DNA from: Ruminococcus sp.
Lineage (GTDB): Bacteria > Bacillota > Clostridia > Oscillospirales > Ruminococcaceae
Assembly: GCA_021202895.1 (NCBI GenBank)
Contig: JAJQCE010000005.1
Span: 1 to 64,000 of the forward strand
Direction: 5' to 3'
DNA length: 64,000 bases
Position numbers and translations under genes: made by a program. How positions within the stretch are numbered: the stretch's first letter is position 1; each line of letters begins with the position of its first letter. This document shows, piece after piece, positions 52,148-60,967 of this stretch. The notes beneath the pieces are model-generated. The model did not search any database, was not told where the DNA came from, and was given only the letters and a program-made list of their open reading frames with translations.

Positions 52148-52726
52148 TTAATCTTTATCCAAGTAATTTTGTTCGCTGTTGCAAAGTACATAGTCAAGTA
52201 TTCTGCCATAGATTGCAGAGGGATTTTGCATAATCTTGTCTTTTATATGCTCCGCCTGTTCGGTGTCGGGGGCAAAAAGCTTAAGCTCCATCAGTTTAAT
52301 CCCACTGTCGAAAACTCTACAGCTTACTTCGCAGCCCTTTTCCTGCTCGCAAATATCAATCTTAACTGTATTTTCATTTTTAATCCTTGCAAAAAGCTTA
52401 AGTCCAGATGCGTAAATTCTATCCCTTACGCTTTTAGGCACAAGCCGCTTGAAGCTGTCGGCTCCTGCTTTACCCTTTTCAGTAAGCGCATAACATTCTT
52501 CACCGTTATACTCAACCTTTTCAATTATATCCGCTTCAAGCATTTCCTTAACCGACTGCATATAAAGAAAGTAGTCTACAAGCTCATCGGCTGTGGCAAT
52601 CTGCAAAAGCTGGTCGGGCGTACAGGGTACGTCTATCTGATTTAGAAAATACGCAAGTAAAAGCTTTACCTCATACACTTCACGGGGATTTAAAGCCTTT
52701 GGATTTATATCAGGATATGCGTACAT
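52148..52726 (-). CDS. DUF4364-family protein
   Basis: 192 residues with a winged-helix-like N-terminal part (about 15-95: LLLAYFLNQIDVPCTPDQLL and YALTEKGKAGADSF) and a beta-rich C terminus. This matches the DUF4364 family of Clostridia, presumed transcription regulators. It follows aroC by 59 bases on the same strand. Confidence 0.85.
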   Translation of the reverse strand: MYAYPDINPKALNPREVYEVKLLLAYFLNQIDVPCTPDQLLQIATADELVDYFLYMQSVKEMLEADIIEKVEYNGEECYALTEKGKAGADSFKRLVPKSVRDRIYASGLKLFARIKNENTVKIDICEQEKGCEVSCRVFDSGIKLMELKLFAPDTEQAEHIKDKIMQNPSAIYGRILDYVLCNSEQNYLDKD

Positions 52727-52785
52727 TTAAACACTCCTCTCTCCCCCATTAAAAACGATTTACTCCTCATCGTCTTCGGGGGAAA

Positions 52786-53883
52786 TTAAAAATTTGGATA
52801 CTGTAACATATGATTGAGAAGAGCGATATTAACCGCCGCTTCAACGCACGGCACTGCTCTTGGAACTACACAAGGGTCATGTCTGCCCTTTATTTCAATC
52901 GTTTCATTCTTGAGATTTTTAATGTCAACTGTATTCTGCGGCTGCGCAATCGAGGGAGTGGGCTTAAACGCAACACGCAAAGTAATCGGCATACCCGTTG
53001 AGATTCCGCCTAAAATGCCGCCTGCAAAGTTTGAACGTGTGACTACGTGCCCTTTGTCGTCAACATAGAACTCATCGTTATTCTCACTGCCGAGCATTTT
53101 TGAAGCGTTAAAGCCTGCGCCAAACTCAATTCCCTTTACCGCAGGGATTCCAAAAACAAGCTGTGCTATGCTGTTTTCAAGTCCGTCATAAATCGGCGAA
53201 CCTATTCCTGCAGGAACATTCACCGCTATACACTCTACTACTCCGCCAACGCTGTCGCTGTATTCTCTTGCTTTTTCAATGTCGCGCTTCATGCGCTTGC
53301 CCTTTTCATCGTTTATTACAGGGAAAGCCTTTTCACGAATCGCCACAATGTCATCACGTGAGGTAAGTACCGAATCAAAAACATCGTCCTTTATGTTGTG
53401 AATCGCCGCTATATGCGCACCTACATATATTCCCCGCTTTTCAAGAATCTGCCCTGCAACCGCTCCTGTAAAGCAAAGCGGTGCGGTAAGACGTCCTGAA
53501 AAATGACCTCCGCCTCTGACGTCGTTAAAGCCCTGATACCTAAGCGCACCAGTATAGTCCGCATGACCGGGACGCACAAGGCTGTCAAGCTTAGACTTTG
53601 CGTAATCCTGCGAATGTTGGTCGGTATTCTGAATAAAAGCGCACAGCGGAGTGCCTGTAGTCTTGCCGTTTACAAAGCCTGACATAATCTGCGGCATATC
53701 CTTTTCTCTGCGCTGAGTAGAGGTGGCGTCCTTTTTCGGAGCTCTGCGAGCCATAAACTGCACAAGCTTGTCCATATCTATGCTTTCTCCAGGCGGCATA
53801 TTATCTATAACCACTCCTATAGCAGGTCCGTGACTTTCACCGAAAACCGAAAAAGATATATTATTGCTCCATGTTGATGACAT
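52786..53883 (-). CDS. aroC: Chorismate synthase
   Basis: FMN-dependent enzyme for the last step of the shikimate pathway. 365 residues: GESHGPAIGVVIDNMPPGE (about 14-32), RPGHADYTGALRYQG, DVRGGGHFSGRLTA and GRHDPCVVPRAVP. Normal length. GGAGG lies before the ATG. Part of an aroB-(dead gene)-aroA-aroC run. Confidence 0.95.
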   Translation of the reverse strand: MSSTWSNNISFSVFGESHGPAIGVVIDNMPPGESIDMDKLVQFMARRAPKKDATSTQRREKDMPQIMSGFVNGKTTGTPLCAFIQNTDQHSQDYAKSKLDSLVRPGHADYTGALRYQGFNDVRGGGHFSGRLTAPLCFTGAVAGQILEKRGIYVGAHIAAIHNIKDDVFDSVLTSRDDIVAIREKAFPVINDEKGKRMKRDIEKAREYSDSVGGVVECIAVNVPAGIGSPIYDGLENSIAQLVFGIPAVKGIEFGAGFNASKMLGSENNDEFYVDDKGHVVTRSNFAGGILGGISTGMPITLRVAFKPTPSIAQPQNTVDIKNLKNETIEIKGRHDPCVVPRAVPCVEAAVNIALLNHMLQYPNF

Positions 53884-53938
53884 TGGTAATTCCTCCTTGT
53901 GTTAAGTAGTACACGTTGTAAAAATACAGTGCAGATTT

Positions 53939-55171
53939 TTAATTTTCAAGCGTCTGCACATCTGAGCCCAGACTGCGGTAATCCTCCCAAAAATCTGGAT
54001 AGGATTTTCTGACAGCCTCCGCTCCGTTAATTACAAGCGGTTTTACACACCTTGTCGCCGCAATCGCCATTGCCATTGCGATTCTATGGTCGTTAAAGCT
54101 GTCAACCTCGCCGCCGACAAGCTGCTTCTTGCCGTTAATGACAAGTCCGTCCTCCGTTTGTCTGACATCGCCGCCTATTTTATTAAGGCATTCGCTTATT
54201 GCCGCAAGTCTGTCACACTCTTTAATTCTTAGCCTCTGAGCGTTTGTAATATAAGACGTTCCATTGCAAAAGCTGCCAAGTACAGCCAAAATCGGCACTA
54301 AATCTGGGATATCCGAGCAGTCAAGCTCAAAGGGATTAAGCTCTCCATTTTTATTATACACTATTTTCTCAATTATTTCAACGATTTTTTTATCCCCTTG
54401 AAAAGAATTTACATTTAAGCCGTTAATGTTTACATTTGATCCAAGTGCATTAGCCGTTTTAAAGAAAGCTGCCTGCGAATAATCGCCCTCAACGCTGGTG
54501 TCAGACGGTTTATAGTGCTGCGAACCCTTGACAAAATAGCCGTTTTTAGTTTCCTTAATTTCAATGCCAAATTCAGACAAAGCTCCGAGTGTAATATCGA
54601 CATAGGGTTTAGACTGTAGGTGAGAAGTTAAAACAATCTCGCTGTCATCGTTCAAAAGCGGAAGTGCGAAAAGCAGACCTGTAATAAACTGTGATGAAAT
54701 ATCTCCGCCGATGAAAAATTTCCCGCCCTTAAGCTTACCTGAAATGCCAAACGGCATAGTACCGTTATAATCAAATGTGATTTCATGCTTAGGAAGCTCG
54801 TCCAAAAGCGGAGTAAGCGGACGATGAGGGAGCTTGCCCTTGCCGTAAAAGCGAGCGGAGGTTCCTAAAGCGCAAGCCACAGGCACTAAAAATCTCAGCG
54901 TTGAGCCGCTTTCACAGCAGTCAAGCTCTGCGCTTTCAGCAGGCGTTTCAATTCCGTCAATTACAGCGCGTTCGCCGTCAAAATCTATCTTAGTGCCGAG
55001 CGCTCTCATACATTCAATCGTTGCCAGAATATCTGCAGACGCCTGCAAATTGGATATAACCGACCTGCCCTCTGCAAGCGACGCCGCAATTATAAATCTG
55101 TGAGCGACGCTTTTGGAGGGAGGCACGGTAATCTCGCCGTGAAGCAGTGTGGGGAGAAGTTTTATTTTCAT
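53939..55171 (-). CDS. aroA: 3-phosphoshikimate 1-carboxyvinyltransferase (EPSP synthase)
   Basis: 410 residues with PPSKSVAHRFIIAASLA (about 17-33), SGSTLRFLVPVACALG, and EGDYSQAAFF, plus the C-terminal ECDRLAAI and NDHRIAMAMAIAA motifs. These mark a functional EPSP synthase. The class cannot be assigned with certainty. It lies 55 bases upstream of aroC. Confidence 0.95.
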   Translation of the reverse strand: MKIKLLPTLLHGEITVPPSKSVAHRFIIAASLAEGRSVISNLQASADILATIECMRALGTKIDFDGERAVIDGIETPAESAELDCCESGSTLRFLVPVACALGTSARFYGKGKLPHRPLTPLLDELPKHEITFDYNGTMPFGISGKLKGGKFFIGGDISSQFITGLLFALPLLNDDSEIVLTSHLQSKPYVDITLGALSEFGIEIKETKNGYFVKGSQHYKPSDTSVEGDYSQAAFFKTANALGSNVNINGLNVNSFQGDKKIVEIIEKIVYNKNGELNPFELDCSDIPDLVPILAVLGSFCNGTSYITNAQRLRIKECDRLAAISECLNKIGGDVRQTEDGLVINGKKQLVGGEVDSFNDHRIAMAMAIAATRCVKPLVINGAEAVRKSYPDFWEDYRSLGSDVQTLEN

Positions 55172-55206
55172 ATAATTTATCCTTTCATAATTTTGATATG
55201 CTAGTC

Positions 55207-56538
55207 TTATTCTTCATTTCCAGAGATGAGAGTAAAATACTTTGTTTTGAATACATTCAAACTATTATCATCCATAAGAGATGGGTAAAAGCAGGATTTT
55301 TTCGATGAGGGAGAAAATGTATCATAAATATTTTCGTCACTTTCCTTTGACGCATCTATAAGAGCAGCTTCATATATGCCATACTCGGACATATTTTTGT
55401 TATAAAGTATAGCTTGATAAGCAAGTGCCGCCGTTGAGAAAAGCATTGCTGCATAGATGGCAATATTCAGAGTACATATCAGATTATTTTTTGGCTTTAA
55501 TCTTTTCCTTGCAGGAGGATAGGTCTATCATGTTTATAAGCTCAATTGTACATTGCAGACAGCCTGTTAAAAAAATTACTGCTCCTATGTAGGTTGGGCG
55601 AGTGGATAAAAATCCAGAAAAGCCCATCACTGTTATACCTGCCCCTCCCACTATTACATATCTAAATCTATGCACAATACTAAGAAAGGAGTATTTTTTT
55701 ATAAGAAGCATTGCTAGAAAAAGAGTTAGAATTATAAGACAGCCTATGCAATAATCCTCAATTATCGTCAGAAAGTAGTAAGTGCAGTTCAACAGGCTTT
55801 CCAAAATATCAAAAGAGGCAGTTAGATCTTTTCCTGCTCCAGCAGAGTTTCACGGAGCCAGAAGCACTACAAGGGTTGTAGGTACTGCGGATAAGAGCAT
55901 CACGATTTGAAAGAGCCATTGCTTTCTTTCTTGCCCTTTGCCGTTAAGCATTTTTATCAAGATAAGCAATATAAGCATTCCGCCTGTCATTTCATTAGTT
56001 GACGCTGAAATGAAAATAACTATACAGGCTGCGATTAGTTCTTTTGTATTCTGTAAAGCAGAGCATCGTTCGATAAGATAAATAGCAAAGAGAATCAGGA
56101 CTGATGGCATCAGGTAGTTGCAGGAGCCAGAGATCCATAGCACGTTGTCGCCAAAGCTTGACAGGATAAATAACATTATGAGGTATATTGCAGGGAACAA
56201 AATGGTGTTCAGGATTTTCAACCTGCAGCCGTTTTTGAAATCTCTCATCACAAGAACTACATGAGTCTGCCAACAATGACGAAGAAAAGAGCATTAAATA
56301 TGTTAAAGAACCATTTATTCGCATTTGCAAATATGAAGAAAATCATATGAGTAAGTACTCTTCCTCTCGAATAAAGATAGTAGTTCTTTGCGGAAAGAAG
56401 ATAATCGTTTAAAGTCTGCATAAGTCGGTCATCATCAGAAGGCTTCATGCTTAACTACATGAATTTAAAGTGCCAATCATCACATATATATGGGGTTAGA
56501 TAACTCAAAAAAGCAATTAGTGCAAACACGATAATCAT
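55207..56538 (-). pseudogene. DUF6056-like multi-pass membrane protein, dead copy
   Basis: Reading the minus strand from about 56590 gives one membrane protein broken at least four times: SYLTPYICDDWHFKFM then TAG (56455-56457); a frameshift near 56262 after FNIFNALFFVIVG; VVLLAP then TGA (55850-55852), where GGA would give the expected LAPGN; and a frameshift in the A6 run near 55487, where one A less would restore AMLFSTAALAYQAILYN. The pieces (WISGSCNYLMPSVLILFA, STNEMTGGMLILLILI) fit the DUF6056/GtrA-like polysaccharide-associated membrane families. No ribosome site precedes the first possible ATG (56538), so the 5' end may be lost as well. It lies within the aro gene run. Confidence 0.75.
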
Positions 56539-56645
56539 CGTTATTGTATTAACAATAGAGATTATAAAGCGTGTGGTGGGGTACGTCTTATATTATTTCA
56601 CATCTTTTATAAAATCTTGTTGGGGTAAATTTTTTTGAATATTTA

Positions 56646-57752
56646 TCACATATTTTCTAAAATTTCCGCTATCTGCTCCCTTTCAATCTTCATTGCATAA
56701 TTATTCTCTCCGAACTGCATCATCTGCCCGATACCCTTCTGGAAAACAAATCTAAGCCTGCCGTCACGCACCTTTTTGTCTGTGTAAAGCTTGTCCAAAA
56801 GCTTTGAGCGGTCGATATAATTAGGAATTTTTATAGGGAGAACGGCACGTTCTAGCAGCTTTTCAACTCTCGTTCGCTCGTCAGTGCTTACAAAGCCCAG
56901 CCTTTCGCCAAGTCTGGCTTGCGCTGCAAGTCCAATCGCTACCGCTTCGCCGTGGAGAAGTCTGTAATCCGAAGCCGTTTCAATTGCGCGTCCTACTGTG
57001 TGACCAAGATTAAGAACCTCGCGCAGTCCGCTTTCACGCTCGTCAAGCATTACAACCCTGTATTTGACTTCGCAGTTGTGCTTTGAAATATATTCGCAGA
57101 CTGTCGTGTCGCACTCAAAAACCTTTTCGATATTTTCCTCGAGATAGGCAAACAGCTCCGCATCGCCAAGGCAGCCGTGCTTTATCGTTTCAGCAAGTCC
57201 GCTCGAAAGCTGCTCTTTAGGCAAGGTTTTCCAAGTGTCTATATCTATGTAAACCTTTTTTGGCTGATTGAACATTCCGATCAGGTTTGTCGCAAGGGGA
57301 GTGTCAACGGCAGTTTTACCGCCGATTGAAGCGTCTGCGGCAGAAAGCAGCGTCGTGGCGAAATTTGCGAACGGCACTCCTCTGCCAAAGGTTCCGGCAA
57401 CAAAGCCCGCAAGGTCTGTGACTACTCCGCCGCCGACAGCAAGCACGCCGCAGTCGCGTCTGAATCCTGCCTCAAGCATGGAATCCTCGACAAACTCCTT
57501 CATCGCTCTGGTTTTGCTCTCCTCACCTGCTGGAATAACAAAAAGCCTTGCGTCAACGCCTTTTTCGCATAAGCTTCTGTAAATTCCTTCAGCGTAAAGC
57601 TTTTCAACGTTTGAATCGGTGACAAGCGCAATATGTCTGCCGCCTAGCAAGCCGTTTAAAATGTCGTTTACGCACTCTTCAGCAAGTGCGTGACCGATTT
57701 CTATATCATAGGAATCATCAACAAGCTTTTTTAGTTCAACTGAAAATTTCAT
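56646..57752 (-). CDS. aroB: 3-dehydroquinate synthase
   Basis: Second step of the shikimate pathway. I choose the ATG at 57752 (GGGGGA upstream); an in-frame start at 57803 would lie in the promoter leader. 368 residues with VGGGVVTDLAGFVAGTFGRG (about 107-126), KTAVDTPLATNLIGMFNQP, EVKYRVV, NLGHTVGRAIE and LHGEAVAIGL, which include the zinc ligands Glu and two His. Confidence 0.95.
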   Translation of the reverse strand: MKFSVELKKLVDDSYDIEIGHALAEECVNDILNGLLGGRHIALVTDSNVEKLYAEGIYRSLCEKGVDARLFVIPAGEESKTRAMKEFVEDSMLEAGFRRDCGVLAVGGGVVTDLAGFVAGTFGRGVPFANFATTLLSAADASIGGKTAVDTPLATNLIGMFNQPKKVYIDIDTWKTLPKEQLSSGLAETIKHGCLGDAELFAYLEENIEKVFECDTTVCEYISKHNCEVKYRVVMLDERESGLREVLNLGHTVGRAIETASDYRLLHGEAVAIGLAAQARLGERLGFVSTDERTRVEKLLERAVLPIKIPNYIDRSKLLDKLYTDKKVRDGRLRFVFQKGIGQMMQFGENNYAMKIEREQIAEILENM

Positions 57753-57814
57753 ATATTTCCCCCTTTTGCATTGTCGGCGTAGGGATTGTACGCCGCAAAG
57801 CACCTTTCTTTATT

Positions 57815-57843
57815 ATTATATCAGATTTTTTTGCATATGTCAA
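57815..57843 (-). promoter_or_regulatory. Sigma-A promoter of aroB
   Basis: On the minus strand TTGACA (57843-57838) and TATAAT (57820-57815) are separated by 17 nt, about 62 nt before the aroB ATG. Confidence 0.85.
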
Positions 57844-58029
57844 CGAAAAAGAAGCAAAGTCTGTCAGAAATTTTTATCGAGATAAACATTTTTGGATTAA
57901 CTTTGAAACCTTTGAAGCTGATGAGGAATGGCAAAAGCATTGTTTTACAAGTACTTGTGTAAGGTTATATGAAGCTGTTACAAATCATCAGTAAATCTGT
58001 AAATAATGTATTAAGGCAGTAAAAACAGC
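57844..58029. other. Intergenic region between aroB and efp promoters
   Basis: A plus-strand frame through 57994 gives a protein-like but short stretch (NFETFEADEEWQKHCFTSTC) without a ribosome site or start of its own. It may be the worn end of a lost gene. Nothing else was seen. Confidence 0.35.
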
Positions 58030-58058
58030 TTGCAATTTTGAAAAAAATAATATATAAT
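58030..58058 (+). promoter_or_regulatory. Sigma-A promoter of efp
   Basis: TTGCAA (58030-58035) and TATAAT (58053-58058) are separated by 17 nt. A GGTGC/GCACC hairpin sits at the very start of the predicted transcript and a second AGGCT/AGCCT hairpin follows. Confidence 0.8.
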
Positions 58059-58175
58059 AAATATATAGGTGCGTTTTGCACCTGACAAGAGGCTTTTTTT
58101 AAGAGAGCCTATTTGTTTAGAAAAAATTTCCGAAAAAAAGCTTTTGATTTTTGGAAAATATGGAGGTACTTAAAA

Positions 58176-58733
58176 ATGATAACAGCTGGAGATTTCAGAA
58201 ATGGAGTAACCTTTGAGGAGGACGGCAATGTAATGCAGATTGTCGAGTTTCAGCACGTTAAGCCTGGAAAGGGAGCGGCTTTTGTAAGAGCTAAGGTTAA
58301 GAATGTAATCAGCGGTTCGGTGGTTGAAAAAACCTATAACCCTAGTGCGAAATTTCCTACCGCTTATATTGAAAGAGTGGATATGGAATATAGCTATAAT
58401 AACGGCGATTTGTATTACTTTATGAACCCTGAAACCTATGATATGGTTCCGGTAAACGCTTCGGATCTTACCGATAATTTCAAGTTTGTAAAGGAAAATA
58501 TGGTCTGCAAGATTATGTCCTATAAGGGCAAGGTGTTTGGCGTTGAGCCTCCGTTCTTTGTTGATCTCGAGGTAACTGAAACCGAGCCTGGAGTTAAAGG
58601 CGATACCGCTACAAACGCTACTAAGCCCGCAATTGTAGAAACAGGTGCGGAAATTAAGGTTCCGTTGTTTATCAATACAGGCGATAAGATTAGAATTGAT
58701 ACCAGAACCTGCGAGTATATGGAGCGCGCTTGA
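58176..58733 (+). CDS. efp: Translation elongation factor P
   Basis: Relieves ribosome stalling at polyproline. I choose the ATG at 58176 after TGGAGG; the open frame extends upstream to 58113 without a site. 185 residues with the N-terminal loop [15 protein letters not shown] carrying the tip Lys, and the C-terminal [20 protein letters not shown] through [11 protein letters not shown]. Confidence 0.96.
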   Translation: MITAGDFRNGVTFEEDGNVMQIVEFQHVKPGKGAAFVRAKVKNVISGSVVEKTYNPSAKFPTAYIERVDMEYSYNNGDLYYFMNPETYDMVPVNASDLTDNFKFVKENMVCKIMSYKGKVFGVEPPFFVDLEVTETEPGVKGDTATNATKPAIVETGAEIKVPLFINTGDKIRIDTRTCEYMERA

Positions 58734-58748
58734 TAGGAGGCGGTTGAG

Positions 58749-59381
58749 GTGAATGAGCTTTCAAAAAAGGTCGGTTACGTCAGAGGTCTAATGGCAGGGC
58801 TTAGCGTTGACGAATCCACTTCAGAGGGCAAGGTTTTAAATGCTATGGCGGATTTGCTTGAGGAGATGTCGCAGGCGATAGCTGATTTATCCGAAGAAAA
58901 CGATATGCTTATCAGGCAGTATGTTTTGAATGAAATAGATAACGCACCTGACGATGAAGAAGCTGAGAATATAATAGATGATCTGGAAATTTCTCAGCCT
59001 GACGAGGAGCTTGATGAAGACGAGCTTTTAGATGAAATCAGCGAGAAAATCGAAAATGAGCTTGCCGCCGAGCAGGAGCTTGATCTGGCTGATGATATAA
59101 TAAATCTCACTAAGGAGCAGGTCGGCAGCGAAATAAAGGAAGCTAAGAGCAAGCTTGACGAGCAGTCTAAAAAGAGCGAAGCACTCAAAGAACAGCCGTT
59201 CCAGGAGGAAGTGCCGCCTGTAATTCAGAGCGAGCAGCATAATGAAGGTGAGCAGGAGGATATAGCCTATGAGTGTCCCTGCCCAGTCTGCCATAATAGC
59301 TTTCCGCTTACAACGGAGCAGCTTAACAGAGGCTCTGCACATTGCCCGTTCTGCGGAACTCATCTGGAGTTCGAGCTTTAA
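58749..59381 (+). CDS. CD1247-like protein with C-terminal zinc ribbon
   Basis: 210 residues: an N-terminal helical domain (NELSKKVGYVRGLMAGLSVD, about 2-21) typical of the CD1247 family, a strongly acidic middle, and a zinc ribbon at the end (CPCPVCHNSF and HCPFCGTHLEFEL). GTG start with GGAGG upstream, 15 bases after efp. Efp plus this gene is a recurrent pair in Clostridia. Function unknown. Confidence 0.85.
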   Translation: MNELSKKVGYVRGLMAGLSVDESTSEGKVLNAMADLLEEMSQAIADLSEENDMLIRQYVLNEIDNAPDDEEAENIIDDLEISQPDEELDEDELLDEISEKIENELAAEQELDLADDIINLTKEQVGSEIKEAKSKLDEQSKKSEALKEQPFQEEVPPVIQSEQHNEGEQEDIAYECPCPVCHNSFPLTTEQLNRGSAHCPFCGTHLEFEL

Positions 59382-59504
59382 AAAAGAAATGCTGCCGTTA
59401 AAACGGTTAGTATAAAAGAGCAAATCTAAAACCACTGCCGCATCTGTACCGCACTGCTTTTAGAAATGCCCTATATGCAAACGCACAAAACTAAATTTTT
59501 GTTT

Positions 59505-59622
59505 CAAGGGGTGGTGGAAGTCCACACCGGCGGTAAGAGTCCGCTACCGAGCTTTTAATGCTCGCTGAATCGGTGAAATTCCGATACCGACAGTTACAGT
59601 CTGGATGGAAGAAGCAACAGAT
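59505..59622 (+). ncRNA. FMN riboswitch (RFN element)
   Basis: The conserved pieces are all present: AAGGGGTGGTGGAAGTCC, ACCGGCGGTAAGAGTCCGC, GAATCGGTGAAATTCCGATA, CCGACAGTTACAGTC and TGGATGGAAGAAGCAA. It lies upstream of a terminator hairpin and the ribU-like gene, so FMN is expected to switch off the riboflavin transporter. Confidence 0.95.
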
Positions 59623-59650
59623 AAATTTTGCATTGCAAAGTCTTTTGACG

Positions 59651-59683
59651 CCCCTGAAAAAAGCATTTTTCAGGGGATTTTTG
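59651..59683 (+). terminator. Riboswitch-controlled terminator upstream of ribU
   Basis: CCCCTGAAAAA (59651-59661) pairs with TTTTTCAGGGG (59666-59676), followed by ATTTTT. It is the expression platform of the FMN riboswitch, between aptamer and gene. Confidence 0.9.
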
Positions 59684-59732
59684 CGTTATTTTTCTGCTGT
59701 TGACCCACAATACTTATTGGAGGAATGTATTT

Positions 59733-60356
59733 ATGTCAACTGCTAATGTAATTGAAAAGAAGAAGTTTTTTACCACAAGGAGAATGGTGGTAATCGCAAT
59801 GATGAGCGCACTTGCCACGGTGATTTATTATCTTGATTTTCCCGTGCCGCTTATGCCTAGCTTTATAAAGCTTGATTTGTCAAATGTAATTTCGCTGCTG
59901 GCGGGATTTTCGATGGGACCGACTTCGGGCGTGCTTGTGTGCCTTATAAAGAATGTTATTCACCTTGTTATCAAGGGTATGGGAACTACAATGGGAATAG
60001 GCGATATATTTGATTTTGTGACAAGCGCAGTATTTGCCTTTACCGCAGGACTGATTTATCAGCATAATAAAACTAAGAAAGGTGCGATTATAGGCTGTGC
60101 AGTCGGTGCGATTGCGTTTGCACTGATAAGTTTGCCACTTAATTATTTTATTGTTTACCCAATATATTTTAAAGCTTTCGGAGGAGAGGCTGCGATTTTG
60201 TCAATGTATCAGGAAATCATGCCGAGCGTTAAGAATATCTTCTCTGCGCTTTGCATTTTCAATCTCCCATTCACCTTTGTAAAGGGCGTAATCTGCGCAG
60301 TCGTGACGGTGCTTATCTATAAACCGCTGTCGCCGATTATCAAGGGCAAAGAATAA
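59733..60356 (+). CDS. ribU: Riboflavin ECF transporter substrate-binding subunit
   Basis: 207-residue membrane protein from the ATG at 59733 (GGAGGAATG upstream). It has about six membrane segments with MVVIAMMSALATVIYYLDFP and FIKLDLSNVISLLAGFSMGP, then GIGDIFDFVTSAVFAFTAGL, as in RibU. It needs the shared ECF energy module, encoded elsewhere. FMN-riboswitch control confirms the substrate. Confidence 0.93.
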   Translation: MSTANVIEKKKFFTTRRMVVIAMMSALATVIYYLDFPVPLMPSFIKLDLSNVISLLAGFSMGPTSGVLVCLIKNVIHLVIKGMGTTMGIGDIFDFVTSAVFAFTAGLIYQHNKTKKGAIIGCAVGAIAFALISLPLNYFIVYPIYFKAFGGEAAILSMYQEIMPSVKNIFSALCIFNLPFTFVKGVICAVVTVLIYKPLSPIIKGKE

Positions 60357-60383
60357 ATAAAAAACCAGTGCGTTTGCAAAAAC

Positions 60384-60412
60384 AAGCGGCAGTTAATTTT
60401 GAACTGCCGCTT
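60384..60412. terminator. Bidirectional terminator after ribU
   Basis: AAGCGGCAGTT (60384-60394) pairs with AACTGCCGCTT (60402-60412). It lies between convergent genes; the T-run is short. Confidence 0.75.
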
Positions 60413-60418
60413 ATATAA

Positions 60419-60967
60419 TTATCCGTCTAAATAAATAATCCCGTCAATATCTTCAAGGTTGGGATAGTTTTCAAGGAGGTCTTCTCTGATGTAGATGTAA
60501 GCCTCAGAGGTTGAATATGAAAATTTCCAGCTGTGATTTTCACTTGCAGTGTAAACCTTAACATAATTAGGAATATTTTCATCATCATTATACAGTATAT
60601 CAAAGTACATGTCTATGGCGTTTCCGATAAAAACATCAGGATAGCCCATGCAGCACCACTCCTCAAAGACTTCATCTACGTTTGATGTTAATTTGAGTCT
60701 TGTATACATTATATCAGGACTGTCATTATTGAAATTCATAAATATATTTTCATTTGTGTATGCGCACATAGAGGTTGCAAGTGGTTGATAGTTTGTAACA
60801 TTTAAAATATCATAATCGTCAATTGTTTTTGTATCTTTACTTAAATTGCCGAAAGTCGATGTTTTCTCTTTACTTTTATCTTTATTCTTAGGCTCTGCTT
60901 CAAAAGTCCACGAGGTCATTATATTTAATTCGTCAAGATTATTTTCCTGTATAAAGGTTATGAGGGC
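60419..60967 (-). pseudogene. Soluble C-terminal part of the GT-C membrane protein, cut off by a TAA
   Basis: The frame of the membrane gene upstream is interrupted by TAA at 60968-60970 and continues directly as ALITFIQENNLDELNIMTSW, about 183 codons to the stop at 60419. The usual architecture of this family is a membrane N-terminal part and a soluble C-terminal end, so this is the remainder of one gene rather than a separate one. An ATG within (60919) lacks a ribosome site. Confidence 0.7.

Noticed and set aside
57686..57994. Plus-strand ORF of 102 codons
   Set aside because: It starts opposite aroB, crosses the aroB promoter and has no ribosome site; only its last 40 codons look somewhat protein-like.
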